Assembly: GCA_963845445.1 (NCBI GenBank)
Contig: CAWJSE010000002.1
Coordinates: 992,001-1,056,000 of the forward strand
Length of the DNA stretch: 64,000 nt
Direction: 5' to 3'
Source: JABDBL01 sp963845445
Lineage (GTDB): Bacteria > Cyanobacteriota > Vampirovibrionia > Obscuribacterales > Obscuribacteraceae
Shown piece after piece: positions 46,661 through 56,113 of this stretch (positions are counted from its first letter, which is position 1; every line of letters begins with the position of its first letter). The notes under the pieces were generated by a model that was not told the origin of the DNA, did not search any database, and worked only from the letters and a program-made list of their open reading frames with translations. A program made the translations under genes and the position numbers.

Positions 46661-49531
46661 ATGTCAACTAAGACTTACAGTATCAACCCAGTAAAAACGG
46701 ACTTCCCCATGAAAGCTAACAGTCAAGTGCGTGAAGTCGAAATTCAGTCTTGGTGGGAAACTATTAAAGTATACGAACGCAATTTAGAGCAAAGAAAGAC
46801 TGGTGAAAAATTTGTGCTACACGATGGTCCGCCTTACTTGAGCTCAAATAAAATACATATTGGTACAGCTCTAAACAAAATCCTGAAAGATATAATCACT
46901 AAGTACAAGGCCATGCACGGCAATTATTCACCGTATGTACCCGGCTACGACAGTCACGGTTTACCAATAGAGACTGCTGTGCTTAAAGATGTTAAAGGTG
47001 GACGTAATGCCATGGCTCCCCTTGAATTAAGGCGCCGCTGCCGTGAATTTGCTCTTAATAATCTCAAGGGACAAGAAAACGCTTTTAAACGTCTCGGCGT
47101 GTGGGGCGATTGGGCACACCCCTATATAACTCTGGAGAGTCAATTTGAAGCAGTGCAAATCCGTGTATTTGGACAAATGGCGGACAAAGGTTATCTCTAC
47201 AAAGGGCTAAAATCAGTCTATTGGTGCGCGACTTGTGAAACAGCATTAGCAGAAGCAGAAATTGAATATGCTGAACACACATCGGATGCAATCTACGTAA
47301 GATTTGCTGTTGAGCAAAAATCAAAAGACAAATTAGCGACCTTAATAAACGAAAAGCTAGATCCTGCTAAAAATGTTTTCTTTGTAATTTGGACCACAAC
47401 ACCATGGACACTGCCCGCTAATTTAGCCATTGCTGTTAATGCCGAATTTGAATATAACTTATTAGAAATGCAGTCTGGCGAAATACTTATAGTCGCCAGT
47501 GCGCTAACAGAATCTTTCTTAGACAAAGCGGAACTAAAAGAACAATACAAACAAACAATCGCCACAGTAATCGGTAAAGACCTAGAACACCTGGAAACCA
47601 AACATCCTTTTATCAATAGAAAGAGCCCTATTATCGTGGGCGAACATGTCACTACCGAAGCCGGTACCGGTTGCGTACACACCGCTCCAGACCATGGGCC
47701 AGAAGACTTTGAACTAGGAGTAAAATACAAACTAGGTGCTCTTACCCCGCTAGATACTCGTGGCATTTATACAAGTAGTGTCGAACATTTTGCTGGTCAA
47801 CGTTATGATAAAGCCAATCCACAGATCATTGAGCTACTGAAAAGCAATGGCTCACTTATTCACACCAGCAAATATCAACACAGTTATCCACACTGCTGGC
47901 GATGCAAGAAACCATTAATATTCCGCGCGACTGAACAATGGTTCGCCTCCGTTGAAGGTTTTCGTAAACAAGCCCTAAAGGCTATTGATACAGTTAAGTG
48001 GATACCAGAATCTGGGCGCAACAGAATATTTAACATGGTAGAAAATCGCTTTGATTGGTGCATAAGTCGTCAAAGATCTTGGGGCGTTCCCATCCCAGTT
48101 TTTTATTGCCAGTCTTGCAATCATATTTTGATGACACTGGAAAGTATAAATAGAGTAGCAGACATTTTTGCCAAAGACGGCTCCGATAGCTGGTGGGAAA
48201 AAGATGCTCAGCATTTCTTGGCAGACAATATCACTTGTGAAAAATGTAAAAGCAAAGATTTTCGCAAAGAGACCGACATTATGGATGTCTGGTTTGACTC
48301 AGGCTCCACACACGCTGCAGTGCTTGATCAAAGACCCGAACTTAAAGGAACACCATGTGAAATGTACTTAGAAGGAAGTGACCAGCACCGCGGCTGGTTT
48401 CAATCGTCCTTACTTACCAGCGTAGCCACTAAAGGCAGAGCACCGTATAAAACCGTATTGACACACGGTTTTGTTGTAGATGAAACCGGCAAAAAAATGT
48501 CCAAGTCAGTAGGAAATGTAGTTGACCCTGATGCCGTGATCGGACAATATGGCGCAGACGTATTGAGACTCTGGGTGGCTTCGGTCAACTATACTGATGA
48601 TGTGCCCATTGGCAAAAGCATGTTAGCGCAATTGGCAGAAATTTACCGAAAATTGCGTAATACAGCTCGCTATCTTTTGGGTAATTTATATGATTATGAT
48701 CCAAGCACGGACGTAGTAGCTTATGCCGATTTGAAAGACGTAGATAAATTCATTTTGCATCGCCTACAAACCGTAATTACTGATATACGGCAAGACTTTG
48801 ATCGTTATGAATTTTTCAAATATTATCAAGTACTACAAAACTTCTGTGTTGTCGATTTATCAAGTTTTTATTTTGACATTGTCAAAGACAGACTCTATAC
48901 TGCTGCCCCTAAATCAATTAGCAGACGTGCGGTGCAAACCGTTTTAGCAGAACTCGTCAAAGCAATTGCCCTAATTCTTGCCCCTGTAACTCCACATTTG
49001 GCTGAAGATATTTGGTCCCACATACCAGAAAAAATAAAGACAACGTGGCGTTTAGAAGAAAGTGTTTTACTCAATGATTTCCCTCAAGAAAAAAAGGAAT
49101 TCATCGATGAGAAGAAAGAAGAATTCTGGCCGGATATGCTTAGCTTAAGAGCGATAGTAAATAAAGCTCTCGAACAAGCAAGAGCTGCACGCCTAATTGG
49201 CAGTTCTCTAGAAGCTCAAGTACATATAAATATTGGCCCGGAAAAAATAGCCAAAAAAGCACAATCAATTAAAAGTGAGCTGCCTGCTTTGTTTATTACT
49301 TCTCAGGTAGAATTACTGGAAAGCGATAGCAACGGCAAAGCAGCAAACGAAGATGTATTAGCATTTGTCGAAGAAGATCAAATTAGAGTTGTAGTTTTAA
49401 AGGCGGCCGGCATTAAGTGCGCCCGCTGCTGGAAATTCACCACTGATGTTGGTGCTGCTGTAGAACATCCAGAGATTTGTGCTCAATGCGTGGCAGCAAT
49501 CAATAACGAAATTTCGAATACTTCTAAATAA
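46661..49531 (+). CDS. ileS: Isoleucyl-tRNA synthetase
   Basis: 956 residues. Class-I synthetase with DGPPYLSSNKIHIGTALNK (residues 55-73), the editing domain (VIWTTTPWTLPANLAIAV), the WFDSG and GSDQHRGWFQSSLL segments, KMSKSVGN, the tRNA-binding helical domain and a C-terminal zinc finger (CARCW...CAQC). It charges tRNA-Ile and edits valine. The signature HIGH reads HIGT at residues 66-69, and the usual ANG before it is SSN. Otherwise every motif is intact, so the protein is expected to function. Separate from neighbours, with no T-box visible upstream. Confidence 0.95.
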   Translation: MSTKTYSINPVKTDFPMKANSQVREVEIQSWWETIKVYERNLEQRKTGEKFVLHDGPPYLSSNKIHIGTALNKILKDIITKYKAMHGNYSPYVPGYDSHGLPIETAVLKDVKGGRNAMAPLELRRRCREFALNNLKGQENAFKRLGVWGDWAHPYITLESQFEAVQIRVFGQMADKGYLYKGLKSVYWCATCETALAEAEIEYAEHTSDAIYVRFAVEQKSKDKLATLINEKLDPAKNVFFVIWTTTPWTLPANLAIAVNAEFEYNLLEMQSGEILIVASALTESFLDKAELKEQYKQTIATVIGKDLEHLETKHPFINRKSPIIVGEHVTTEAGTGCVHTAPDHGPEDFELGVKYKLGALTPLDTRGIYTSSVEHFAGQRYDKANPQIIELLKSNGSLIHTSKYQHSYPHCWRCKKPLIFRATEQWFASVEGFRKQALKAIDTVKWIPESGRNRIFNMVENRFDWCISRQRSWGVPIPVFYCQSCNHILMTLESINRVADIFAKDGSDSWWEKDAQHFLADNITCEKCKSKDFRKETDIMDVWFDSGSTHAAVLDQRPELKGTPCEMYLEGSDQHRGWFQSSLLTSVATKGRAPYKTVLTHGFVVDETGKKMSKSVGNVVDPDAVIGQYGADVLRLWVASVNYTDDVPIGKSMLAQLAEIYRKLRNTARYLLGNLYDYDPSTDVVAYADLKDVDKFILHRLQTVITDIRQDFDRYEFFKYYQVLQNFCVVDLSSFYFDIVKDRLYTAAPKSISRRAVQTVLAELVKAIALILAPVTPHLAEDIWSHIPEKIKTTWRLEESVLLNDFPQEKKEFIDEKKEEFWPDMLSLRAIVNKALEQARAARLIGSSLEAQVHINIGPEKIAKKAQSIKSELPALFITSQVELLESDSNGKAANEDVLAFVEEDQIRVVVLKAAGIKCARCWKFTTDVGAAVEHPEICAQCVAAINNEISNTSK

Positions 49532-49666
49532 ACAAAATAATTTTCACAATGATCAATTTCAATTTTAATTGGGTATAAACCCTTTAGCTTCGTCTTTTCA
49601 AATCTTCTGATCCGACAATAATATTAAATATAAGCCAATCAATTGTTATTGAAATAGGAGAACAAA

Positions 49667-51520
49667 GTGAGCAGTCCCGAGCAAGAGATTAATAATCCGC
49701 ATTTGCAACCAGACGATCCCCCGGACTCCGATCATACCAGTAAATTATATGAGGAAATATTTTCGTACGATGCAGGATCGCAATACGACACAAATAATGC
49801 GGCAATAGACCACCTATTAAGCTCTATGGAAGATGACAAAAAAGAAAGCAATGAGCCAATAAAAACTGATGGGAAAAAAGTCACAATTAGTCATTCTTCT
49901 CAAGGAACAATTACTCTTTCCACCGACGATAAACTTATAGAAGGATGGGAAACAAAGAGAGGTTGGGACCCAAATCAGCGCAAACAAGAATTACATGGAA
50001 GAATGAAAGAATGTTTTGAAGAAGCACGTGCCTTAAGCGGCTTCTCTATCAATGAAATTGAGCATACCTTAAAAGGAGACAGCAGAAATGAAATGGTCTC
50101 TCGATGGCGTGACAAACTTATTTTAGATATAGACGAGCGAGCTACCACTTATTGGAGAATAGCCAAACGGCATCAATTTAAACCAACTACAGAACCAGGA
50201 GCAGATAGCTGGTCAACTGAATTAGCCAATAGACTTGATCGTCAGCAACATTTTGACGTACTGCAAAATATGTCCAATATCTTATTAGATGGCGTAGGCA
50301 TTATGCACAGTCAATCTTTGAAGTATTCAGGATATTCTGATATTAATCGCGATAGCGCAAGAAGAGGATTGCTCGAAGAACTAGGAACAGTTTATTCTAT
50401 CCAAGGTGATTTACTTGCAGACGAAATTGGTAGTTATTATAAACAACTACCTAAGGAACTGCAAATAGAGCTAGAGTTTGCTAGACAAATTGAAGCTAAG
50501 CATGCCTATAGACCACTCCCTCAAGATCTAAGAGATAGGCTCGACCGACTAGATAAAGAGAAAGTAGCCGAATTAAAAAAGACACCGCCAGAGTTGCAAG
50601 CCATTGCGAACAAGCTATTGCCAATAAAAGAAGAAAGAGAAAAAATAAATAGTGAATACGATACATTAGAGGGAGCCGGAGCATCAAAGGACAAACTAAG
50701 CGAATGTAAAACCAAACGTGACAAATTAATTGAAAAGCAAACCGAGATAGAAAATGAAATTGCGCTTTACTGGCACAAGCGAATGGAAATATATAAAGAG
50801 CGCACAGCAGCATTAGAGCGAGAAGTACGCAGTTATGATAAGCGAGCCATTCCCCCAGAATTAGCTCTACAAATAGAAAAAACGAGAAAAGCCGCATCCG
50901 CAGAAATAAATAGATTTCTACCTCCAAATCTTTTGGCACTAAAAATAAAAAATGAAATAGGACAATGTATTTACCCTAGTTCTTTCAACAAACCGGTCGA
51001 TTATAAACGAGCAGAAGCTCTGCAACAAGAATTGGTAAGGCGTAACAATGGTCAAGAGAATCAAGACACTGCTACAATCCTCGGCATGTTCGGTGACAGA
51101 TGCAAACTCGACGGCAATTTGAAAGAAGCAGCCAACTATTATGTAAAATATATAAAAATCCAAACAGAACTTTCGCAAGAAAATTCCATTGAAACCGCCA
51201 AGGTCACAGCTAAGCTGGCCGAAGTAAACGAAGATAATCCTCGCATAGCAAAACTCCACTATAACAAAGCATTAATTATCTCCTCCCAATACCGGCATGG
51301 CAATTTCGATCGGGACACGAATTTAGCAGGCTGCCAATTAGCAGTCTATACTGCCAATCAATATGCAAGCTATCTTGCAAGGCTGGGAGGAAAAGACAAT
51401 GATGAAAAGGCAAAGGAAATATACAAGCTCGGGAACGAAATTGCTCTAGAAAGCAAAAAGTGGAAAAGGAAACCGAACATTCCCAGCAACAATAAGCTCA
51501 ACTACTTACTAAAAGAGTGA
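49667..51520 (+). CDS. Large coiled-coil and TPR-like protein, unknown function
   Basis: 617 residues from GTG 49667, after AAATAGGAGAACAAA. Extended Glu/Lys-rich helices with heptad character from about residue 270 to 430 (EELGTVYSIQGDLLADEI; REKINSEYDTLEGAGASKDK) form coiled coils. The last 160 residues are TPR-like (LKEAANYYVKYIKIQTELSQ; NPRIAKLHYNKALIISSQY). No signal peptide. Not recognised; may be a cytosolic scaffold. Confidence 0.6.
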   Translation: MSSPEQEINNPHLQPDDPPDSDHTSKLYEEIFSYDAGSQYDTNNAAIDHLLSSMEDDKKESNEPIKTDGKKVTISHSSQGTITLSTDDKLIEGWETKRGWDPNQRKQELHGRMKECFEEARALSGFSINEIEHTLKGDSRNEMVSRWRDKLILDIDERATTYWRIAKRHQFKPTTEPGADSWSTELANRLDRQQHFDVLQNMSNILLDGVGIMHSQSLKYSGYSDINRDSARRGLLEELGTVYSIQGDLLADEIGSYYKQLPKELQIELEFARQIEAKHAYRPLPQDLRDRLDRLDKEKVAELKKTPPELQAIANKLLPIKEEREKINSEYDTLEGAGASKDKLSECKTKRDKLIEKQTEIENEIALYWHKRMEIYKERTAALEREVRSYDKRAIPPELALQIEKTRKAASAEINRFLPPNLLALKIKNEIGQCIYPSSFNKPVDYKRAEALQQELVRRNNGQENQDTATILGMFGDRCKLDGNLKEAANYYVKYIKIQTELSQENSIETAKVTAKLAEVNEDNPRIAKLHYNKALIISSQYRHGNFDRDTNLAGCQLAVYTANQYASYLARLGGKDNDEKAKEIYKLGNEIALESKKWKRKPNIPSNNKLNYLLKE

Positions 51521-51530
51521 AGCGCTCGAC

Positions 51531-51554
51531 TATATTTATGCAAGCATAAATATA
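51531..51554. terminator. Perfect 11-bp hairpin between convergent genes
   Basis: TATATTTATGC-AA-GCATAAATATA, directly between the convergent coiled-coil gene and sua5. The loop is only two bases and no U-tract is present, so it is a weak terminator candidate. Confidence 0.35.
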
Positions 51555-51579
51555 AGTAAAGTGCCCGACGATTGAAGAT

Positions 51580-52635
51580 TTAAAAAACTAATTTTGACTG
51601 CAACTTCGTAGATGCCCGCTTTAGGCGATCGAGTATAGCAGTCCATTCTGGTGAATCAGCAGGTGCTTCAACAATAATATAGTTAGCTCTTGCGCTATCT
51701 AATTTGCGCAAATTGGCGTACAGCTCTCTGGCATAAAGCCTTGCATCAGAAGGAGCTTGAATATATTGTTTAATCACATGTACATTGTCAAAATTGTCTA
51801 GTTTATCAAAAGCTAGAAAAGCATAAGATAACTTATTATTGGATTCAACAGTATGTCCTTGTTGATTAAACAGGACATCTAAAGAAAATCTATCCATCAA
51901 TAACAGTGGTGTTTGCGGAGCATAATGACTTTTATCGCTGCCAGGAACACGAATATTTCTACGACTGTTATGCATAGTAGTTTGAAAGGATGAATTATTA
52001 GCCCTTGAATCCAGACCAAGTTTATCTAGTATATCCATTTCAGAAATTAATCCAGGACGCAAAATTTTTGGGATTGTGCCAGTAACATCAATTATTGTAG
52101 ATTCAATGCCAATCGGACAACTGCCACCATCTATTATTATACTGACCTCGTCGCCGAATTCTTGCTGAACATGTTCTGCGCAAGTGGCACTAAGTCTTCC
52201 ATACCTGTTAGCTGAAGGCGCAGCTATGCCACCAGAAAAACCCTTCAGCAAAGCCATAGCCAGTGGATGGGCAGGCACTCTTATACCAATCGTATCCTGA
52301 CCACCAGTTACTAAACTAGAAACATGTCTAGCCTTCTTGACGATTAGAGTAACCGGACCAGGCCAAAAGTGTTTTGCCAATATGCCTGCATACTCAGGCA
52401 ATTCTTTACACCAGTCACTTATATGCTCAAAGCTAGCTAAATGAACAATTACTGGATGGTTCGCAGGGCGACCCTTGATAGCATATAATTTTTTTAGAGC
52501 CTTCTCATTCCTGGCATCAGCGCCTAAACCATAAACAGTTTCGGTAGGAAAGGCCACTAGCTCGCCCTGACGCAGGTACTCAACCGCCTGAGTTATAGCA
52601 CCTTGATCAAGGTCAATGGATAGAGAACTCTTCAT
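51580..52635 (-). CDS. L-threonylcarbamoyladenylate synthase (Sua5 type)
   Basis: 351 residues: a YrdC domain (FPTETVYGLGADA, KGRPANHPVIVHL, AAPSANRYGRLSATCAEH) plus a C-terminal Sua5 domain (from about 220). It makes threonylcarbamoyl-AMP for t6A in tRNA. Start overlaps the 3' end of miaB by 23 bp; both are tRNA-modification genes that act at position 37, so an operon is functionally sensible. Confidence 0.88.
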   Translation of the reverse strand: MKSSLSIDLDQGAITQAVEYLRQGELVAFPTETVYGLGADARNEKALKKLYAIKGRPANHPVIVHLASFEHISDWCKELPEYAGILAKHFWPGPVTLIVKKARHVSSLVTGGQDTIGIRVPAHPLAMALLKGFSGGIAAPSANRYGRLSATCAEHVQQEFGDEVSIIIDGGSCPIGIESTIIDVTGTIPKILRPGLISEMDILDKLGLDSRANNSSFQTTMHNSRRNIRVPGSDKSHYAPQTPLLLMDRFSLDVLFNQQGHTVESNNKLSYAFLAFDKLDNFDNVHVIKQYIQAPSDARLYARELYANLRKLDSARANYIIVEAPADSPEWTAILDRLKRASTKLQSKLVF

Positions 52636-54099
52636 TTAAAACACCTCGTAAAGCCCAAGGATTAACCGACTCAATTAAAACATTTACAAGTTTCCCTTTA
52701 AGACTGGCCAGACCATTAAAGTTAACGATCTTATTAGTGCGCGTGCGACCCGTGACTCTAGATTCATTTCTTTCGCTTATACCTTCCACTAAAACTTCTA
52801 CAACTTTGTTTAAATATTGCTGATTTCGCTTGAGGGCAACATCAGTTATAACAGAATTTAAAAAGCGCAAACGTTCATATTTTTCGTGTTCAGGTACCTG
52901 TCCTTCCCAACTAGCAGAGGGAGTATGCTGTCTAGGAGAATATGCCGCAGTATTGCAAGAATCAAAGCCTATTTCTTCAACCAAAGAAATAGTGTGCATA
53001 AATTCATTTTCCGTTTCACCAGGGAAACCAACAATTAGATCGGATGTTATTGCCGCGTCGGGTATTCGGGAGCGTATTTCATCAATTTTTCTTTTATAAA
53101 AATCGACATTATAACCTCGTGCCATGCGACGTAATGTACGATCATCACCGGCTTGTATGGGTATGTGGAAATATTCGCAAGCAGTATCAACTTCTTTCAC
53201 GGCATCAATAATTTCTACCTTAAGATCACGTGGATGACCAGTAATAAAACGAATACGCTTTATAGTTTCTGTCTTACCGACTAAGCGAAGCAAATCGCCC
53301 AGATGAATGGCAGGATTTAAATCATGCCCATATGCAGTAACATTCTGCCCTAACAGAGTGACTTCTTTATAGCCAGCTTGCCCCAATTGTTTCATTTCTG
53401 CCAAAATCGTATCCGGCAATCGACTTTTCTCGCGCCCACGCACATATGGAACTATGCAATAAGTACAATTGTAATCACAGCCATAAATTATCGAAATCCA
53501 GGCTGTAATATCGTTATTGCGAATTACCGGTAATTCCGGTAGCTCTGGCGGCAATTCTTGCCATATTTCAACTGCCGCCATTTTTGTTTGCTTAGCTTGC
53601 AGAACAAGTTCAGGAAGACGCTGCAAATTATGAGTACCAAATACAACATCTACGTACGGTGCGCGCTTGAGCAAGGCAGCTCCTGCATCCTGAGCCACAC
53701 AGCCACCCACAGCAATCATTGCCCCAGTCCTGGCCTTTTAACTCTATTCCAGTGTCCAAGATAGCTATAAACCTTGTCTTCCGCTCCCTCGCGAATAGCA
53801 CAAGTATTAAGCACCATTAGGTCAGCATCTTTAATCTCAGAGGTCTGTTGATAGCCTATCTCTTCCAATAAGCCAAGCATATTTTCCGAATCGGCTTTAT
53901 TCATCTGGCAACCGAAGGTCTCTATATATACCTTTTTTAGCGCTCCGTTCGCTTCATGCTGCAGCTCCTCCGCGCGTGTCAACACTTTCGCTTCGGCCGT
54001 CTCACCGCCGCCCGCCGCTCGGTTATTACTCTTTTCTCCGACCGTTGTATTTTCGGGCTCACTCTTTATTAAAAATGCTGTTTGAAGCTGATTACTCAT
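52613..54099 (-). pseudogene. miaB: tRNA-2-methylthio-N6-dimethylallyladenosine synthase, one frameshift
   Basis: Two frames. The 5' frame (54099-53716) has the MiaB start KKVYIETFGCQMNKADSENM, preceded by a 54-residue extension made partly of the GC-rich repeat; the 3' frame (53719-52613) has VGGCVAQD, the radical-SAM CxxxCxxC (YGCDYNCTYCIVPYVRGRE), FMHTISLVEEIGFDS and a TRAM domain. At a CCCC (53722-53725) one more G in gene-sense joins PGLG to AMIAVGGC. The enzyme adds a methylthio group to i6A at tRNA position 37. Upstream residues 1-54 have no counterpart in usual MiaB. Confidence 0.85.
53939..54022 (-). repeat. Repeat element fused in frame to miaB
   Basis: Gene-sense end GAAGCGAACGGAGCGCTA abuts KKVYIETFG, where MiaB proteins normally begin. 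It shares GCGGGCGGCGGTGAG and CACGCGCGGAG with other copies. Reads RAAGGGETAEAKVLTRAEEL in frame with miaB. Confidence 0.75.
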
Positions 54100-54223
54100 T
54101 AGAATACAATTCCAATTTTAGCTAAAATAGAACTAATTGAATTTTTACCCTAGACTACAAGGCAGACTAAGTTACCATTTTATCTGCCTTATGAAGTCAT
54201 AATTTGAATGAGTTAACAAGAGA

Positions 54224-54742
54224 GTGTCTAATTATTTACAATCCAAGTGGAAAATCGTTTATCCACTCTTATATTTAAGTCTAGCTGCCTGCACAAGCTC
54301 CGGTACTCCTCAACATAAAGAAGCCGTTGATCAACAACATTCAGTGAATACCCAGCCACAATCGGGACAAAGTTATTGCATAGAACAAATCGAAAAGCTT
54401 TATAAGTCATTTATTACAAACCCAAGCGTTTTCAAAGAAGAGCAAACGATTTCGTCACAAACTAATGACATTAGGCAAAGAGCGGTCAACGAATTAACTA
54501 ATCGTACAAAGGGATTTATCTATGATCCCCGACACCCTGAAAAGATTTTCGATTCGATGATAGCAGGGTATACATTTATGACCGCTACAGAAAAACAATT
54601 CATTCCTTACGGAGAGAAGGTACTGGGAGATAAAAACCAGTTGATCATTACAGCTAAAGAGAAATATACCGAACAAATCCAACTTTTAAATGGTTTAAAA
54701 GAACAAAGAATGCTCTTAGAACAGAGCAAGTTTAATAAGTAG
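54224..54742 (+). CDS. Probable lipoprotein, unknown function
   Basis: 172 residues from GTG 54224. A signal peptide (WKIVYPLLYLSLAAC) ends in a lipobox LAAC, followed by a Ser/Gln-rich linker and a helical Lys/Glu/Gln-rich body. No domain recognised. It starts 8 bp before the GT87-like gene, so the two are co-transcribed. Confidence 0.6.
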   Translation: MSNYLQSKWKIVYPLLYLSLAACTSSGTPQHKEAVDQQHSVNTQPQSGQSYCIEQIEKLYKSFITNPSVFKEEQTISSQTNDIRQRAVNELTNRTKGFIYDPRHPEKIFDSMIAGYTFMTATEKQFIPYGEKVLGDKNQLIITAKEKYTEQIQLLNGLKEQRMLLEQSKFNK

Positions 54743-54750
54743 AATACAAG

Positions 54751-56025
54751 ATGAAGCTATTTACTCCATTCTTCAGAGCATTCGTCCTTAAGTCTGTATC
54801 GTTAATGCTTTTCTCATTCCTTATTTTAGGCACCATCATGACGCCCAATGTTGCTGAACAGACAGATTTTTCAATGTTTTATATAGCTGGTTATTTGGCT
54901 AGAACAGGTCTGTCCGAACAATTATATCCAAAACCAACTGAGACGAATTTAGAAGCAGCAGCATTCAATACTCAGAGTCATCGTCTTTTGCCTCATCTGC
55001 CAGCAACAACTACCGCGTTTTTTCCCTATCCACCTTTAATAGCGTTTCTTCTTGCACCATTGAGTTGTTTTTCACCGCACGTAGCATTTATAGTGTGGCA
55101 AATGCTTTCTTTATTAGGTTTTGTAGTCTGTCTCATACTTCTCTCCTTGCTTACAAAAAAACATTGGTCTTCTTATTTTTTGTATAGTCTTCTCTATTTA
55201 CCTGTAATTCACATTTTATGGATAGGACAAATTAATCTGCTGCTCATTTGTCTTCCTCTTTCTTTGAGCTATTTTTGGCTTAAAAGAAGGCAGCCGGTGC
55301 CAGCGGGTTTAGCCTTCTCTTTGTTGTTGCTCAAACCTCAATTCTTAGTCATACCAATAGTGTTTCTCGGCTCGCTGCTAGCAGCAAAGCAGCTACGCTG
55401 CCTGATAAGCTTTGCCATCGGTATATTTATCGTGGCAGTCAGTAACATTGTTTGTTTCGGACTAACTGCTGTATCTGGGTGGATTCTTTGCTTGAAGTTA
55501 AGCGCGTCTCTATTACTCGGTTCAGGCTATTGCAGCCCCTTTTTATATGCTTCGCTACATGAAGCAGTAGAACAATTTTTTTCTAATGACATGCAATTTT
55601 TCATTCGCATAGCACTGTTTGCCTTAGAGTTGGGCATATTTTTGCATGCTCTGATCTTTTGTGCCCGACTGGTTAGCAAAACTCATGGTAAATATTTGCT
55701 AGCTGCACCGTTTGTTTTTGCTACTAGTATATTCATTTTGCCCTTGGTTTCACCACATTTGCGCTGCTACGATTTGTCTGTCTTTGCCCTGCCCGGTATT
55801 GTTTTATTTGAGCATCCTTGGGTAAAGAAAAACCTCAGTCTCACGCATAATCTGCAATTGTTATGGTTATTGATAAATCTATATACAATTACTATCGCCG
55901 TAGCAGGTAAATTAGCTCAACCCTTGCTTTTGATACTAACCATTGTCTGGTTTTACATTCAGTTTTTAAGAGCCTTACAAAGCTTGCCAGACAATCCGGC
56001 GGATATCGTCGAATCGACAATTTAA
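54751..56025 (+). CDS. Multi-pass membrane protein, DUF2029/GT87-like
   Basis: 424 residues with about ten hydrophobic helices. The entry motif TDFSMFYIAGYLARTG and FFPYPPLIAFLLAPLSCF match the GT87 (DUF2029) family of polyprenyl-phosphate-mannose dependent membrane mannosyltransferases. The Asp in TDFSMF is the family's conserved residue. Follows the lipoprotein gene by 8 bp. Substrate and glycan unknown. Confidence 0.72.
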   Translation: MKLFTPFFRAFVLKSVSLMLFSFLILGTIMTPNVAEQTDFSMFYIAGYLARTGLSEQLYPKPTETNLEAAAFNTQSHRLLPHLPATTTAFFPYPPLIAFLLAPLSCFSPHVAFIVWQMLSLLGFVVCLILLSLLTKKHWSSYFLYSLLYLPVIHILWIGQINLLLICLPLSLSYFWLKRRQPVPAGLAFSLLLLKPQFLVIPIVFLGSLLAAKQLRCLISFAIGIFIVAVSNIVCFGLTAVSGWILCLKLSASLLLGSGYCSPFLYASLHEAVEQFFSNDMQFFIRIALFALELGIFLHALIFCARLVSKTHGKYLLAAPFVFATSIFILPLVSPHLRCYDLSVFALPGIVLFEHPWVKKNLSLTHNLQLLWLLINLYTITIAVAGKLAQPLLLILTIVWFYIQFLRALQSLPDNPADIVESTI

Positions 56026-56113
56026 TCAGCCTATTCAAAGCTTGCATAGCCTAGCCTCGTCAGCAGTATAATTTAATGAATAGAAGAATCGCGATTAATT
56101 ATATTCCCAGTTT

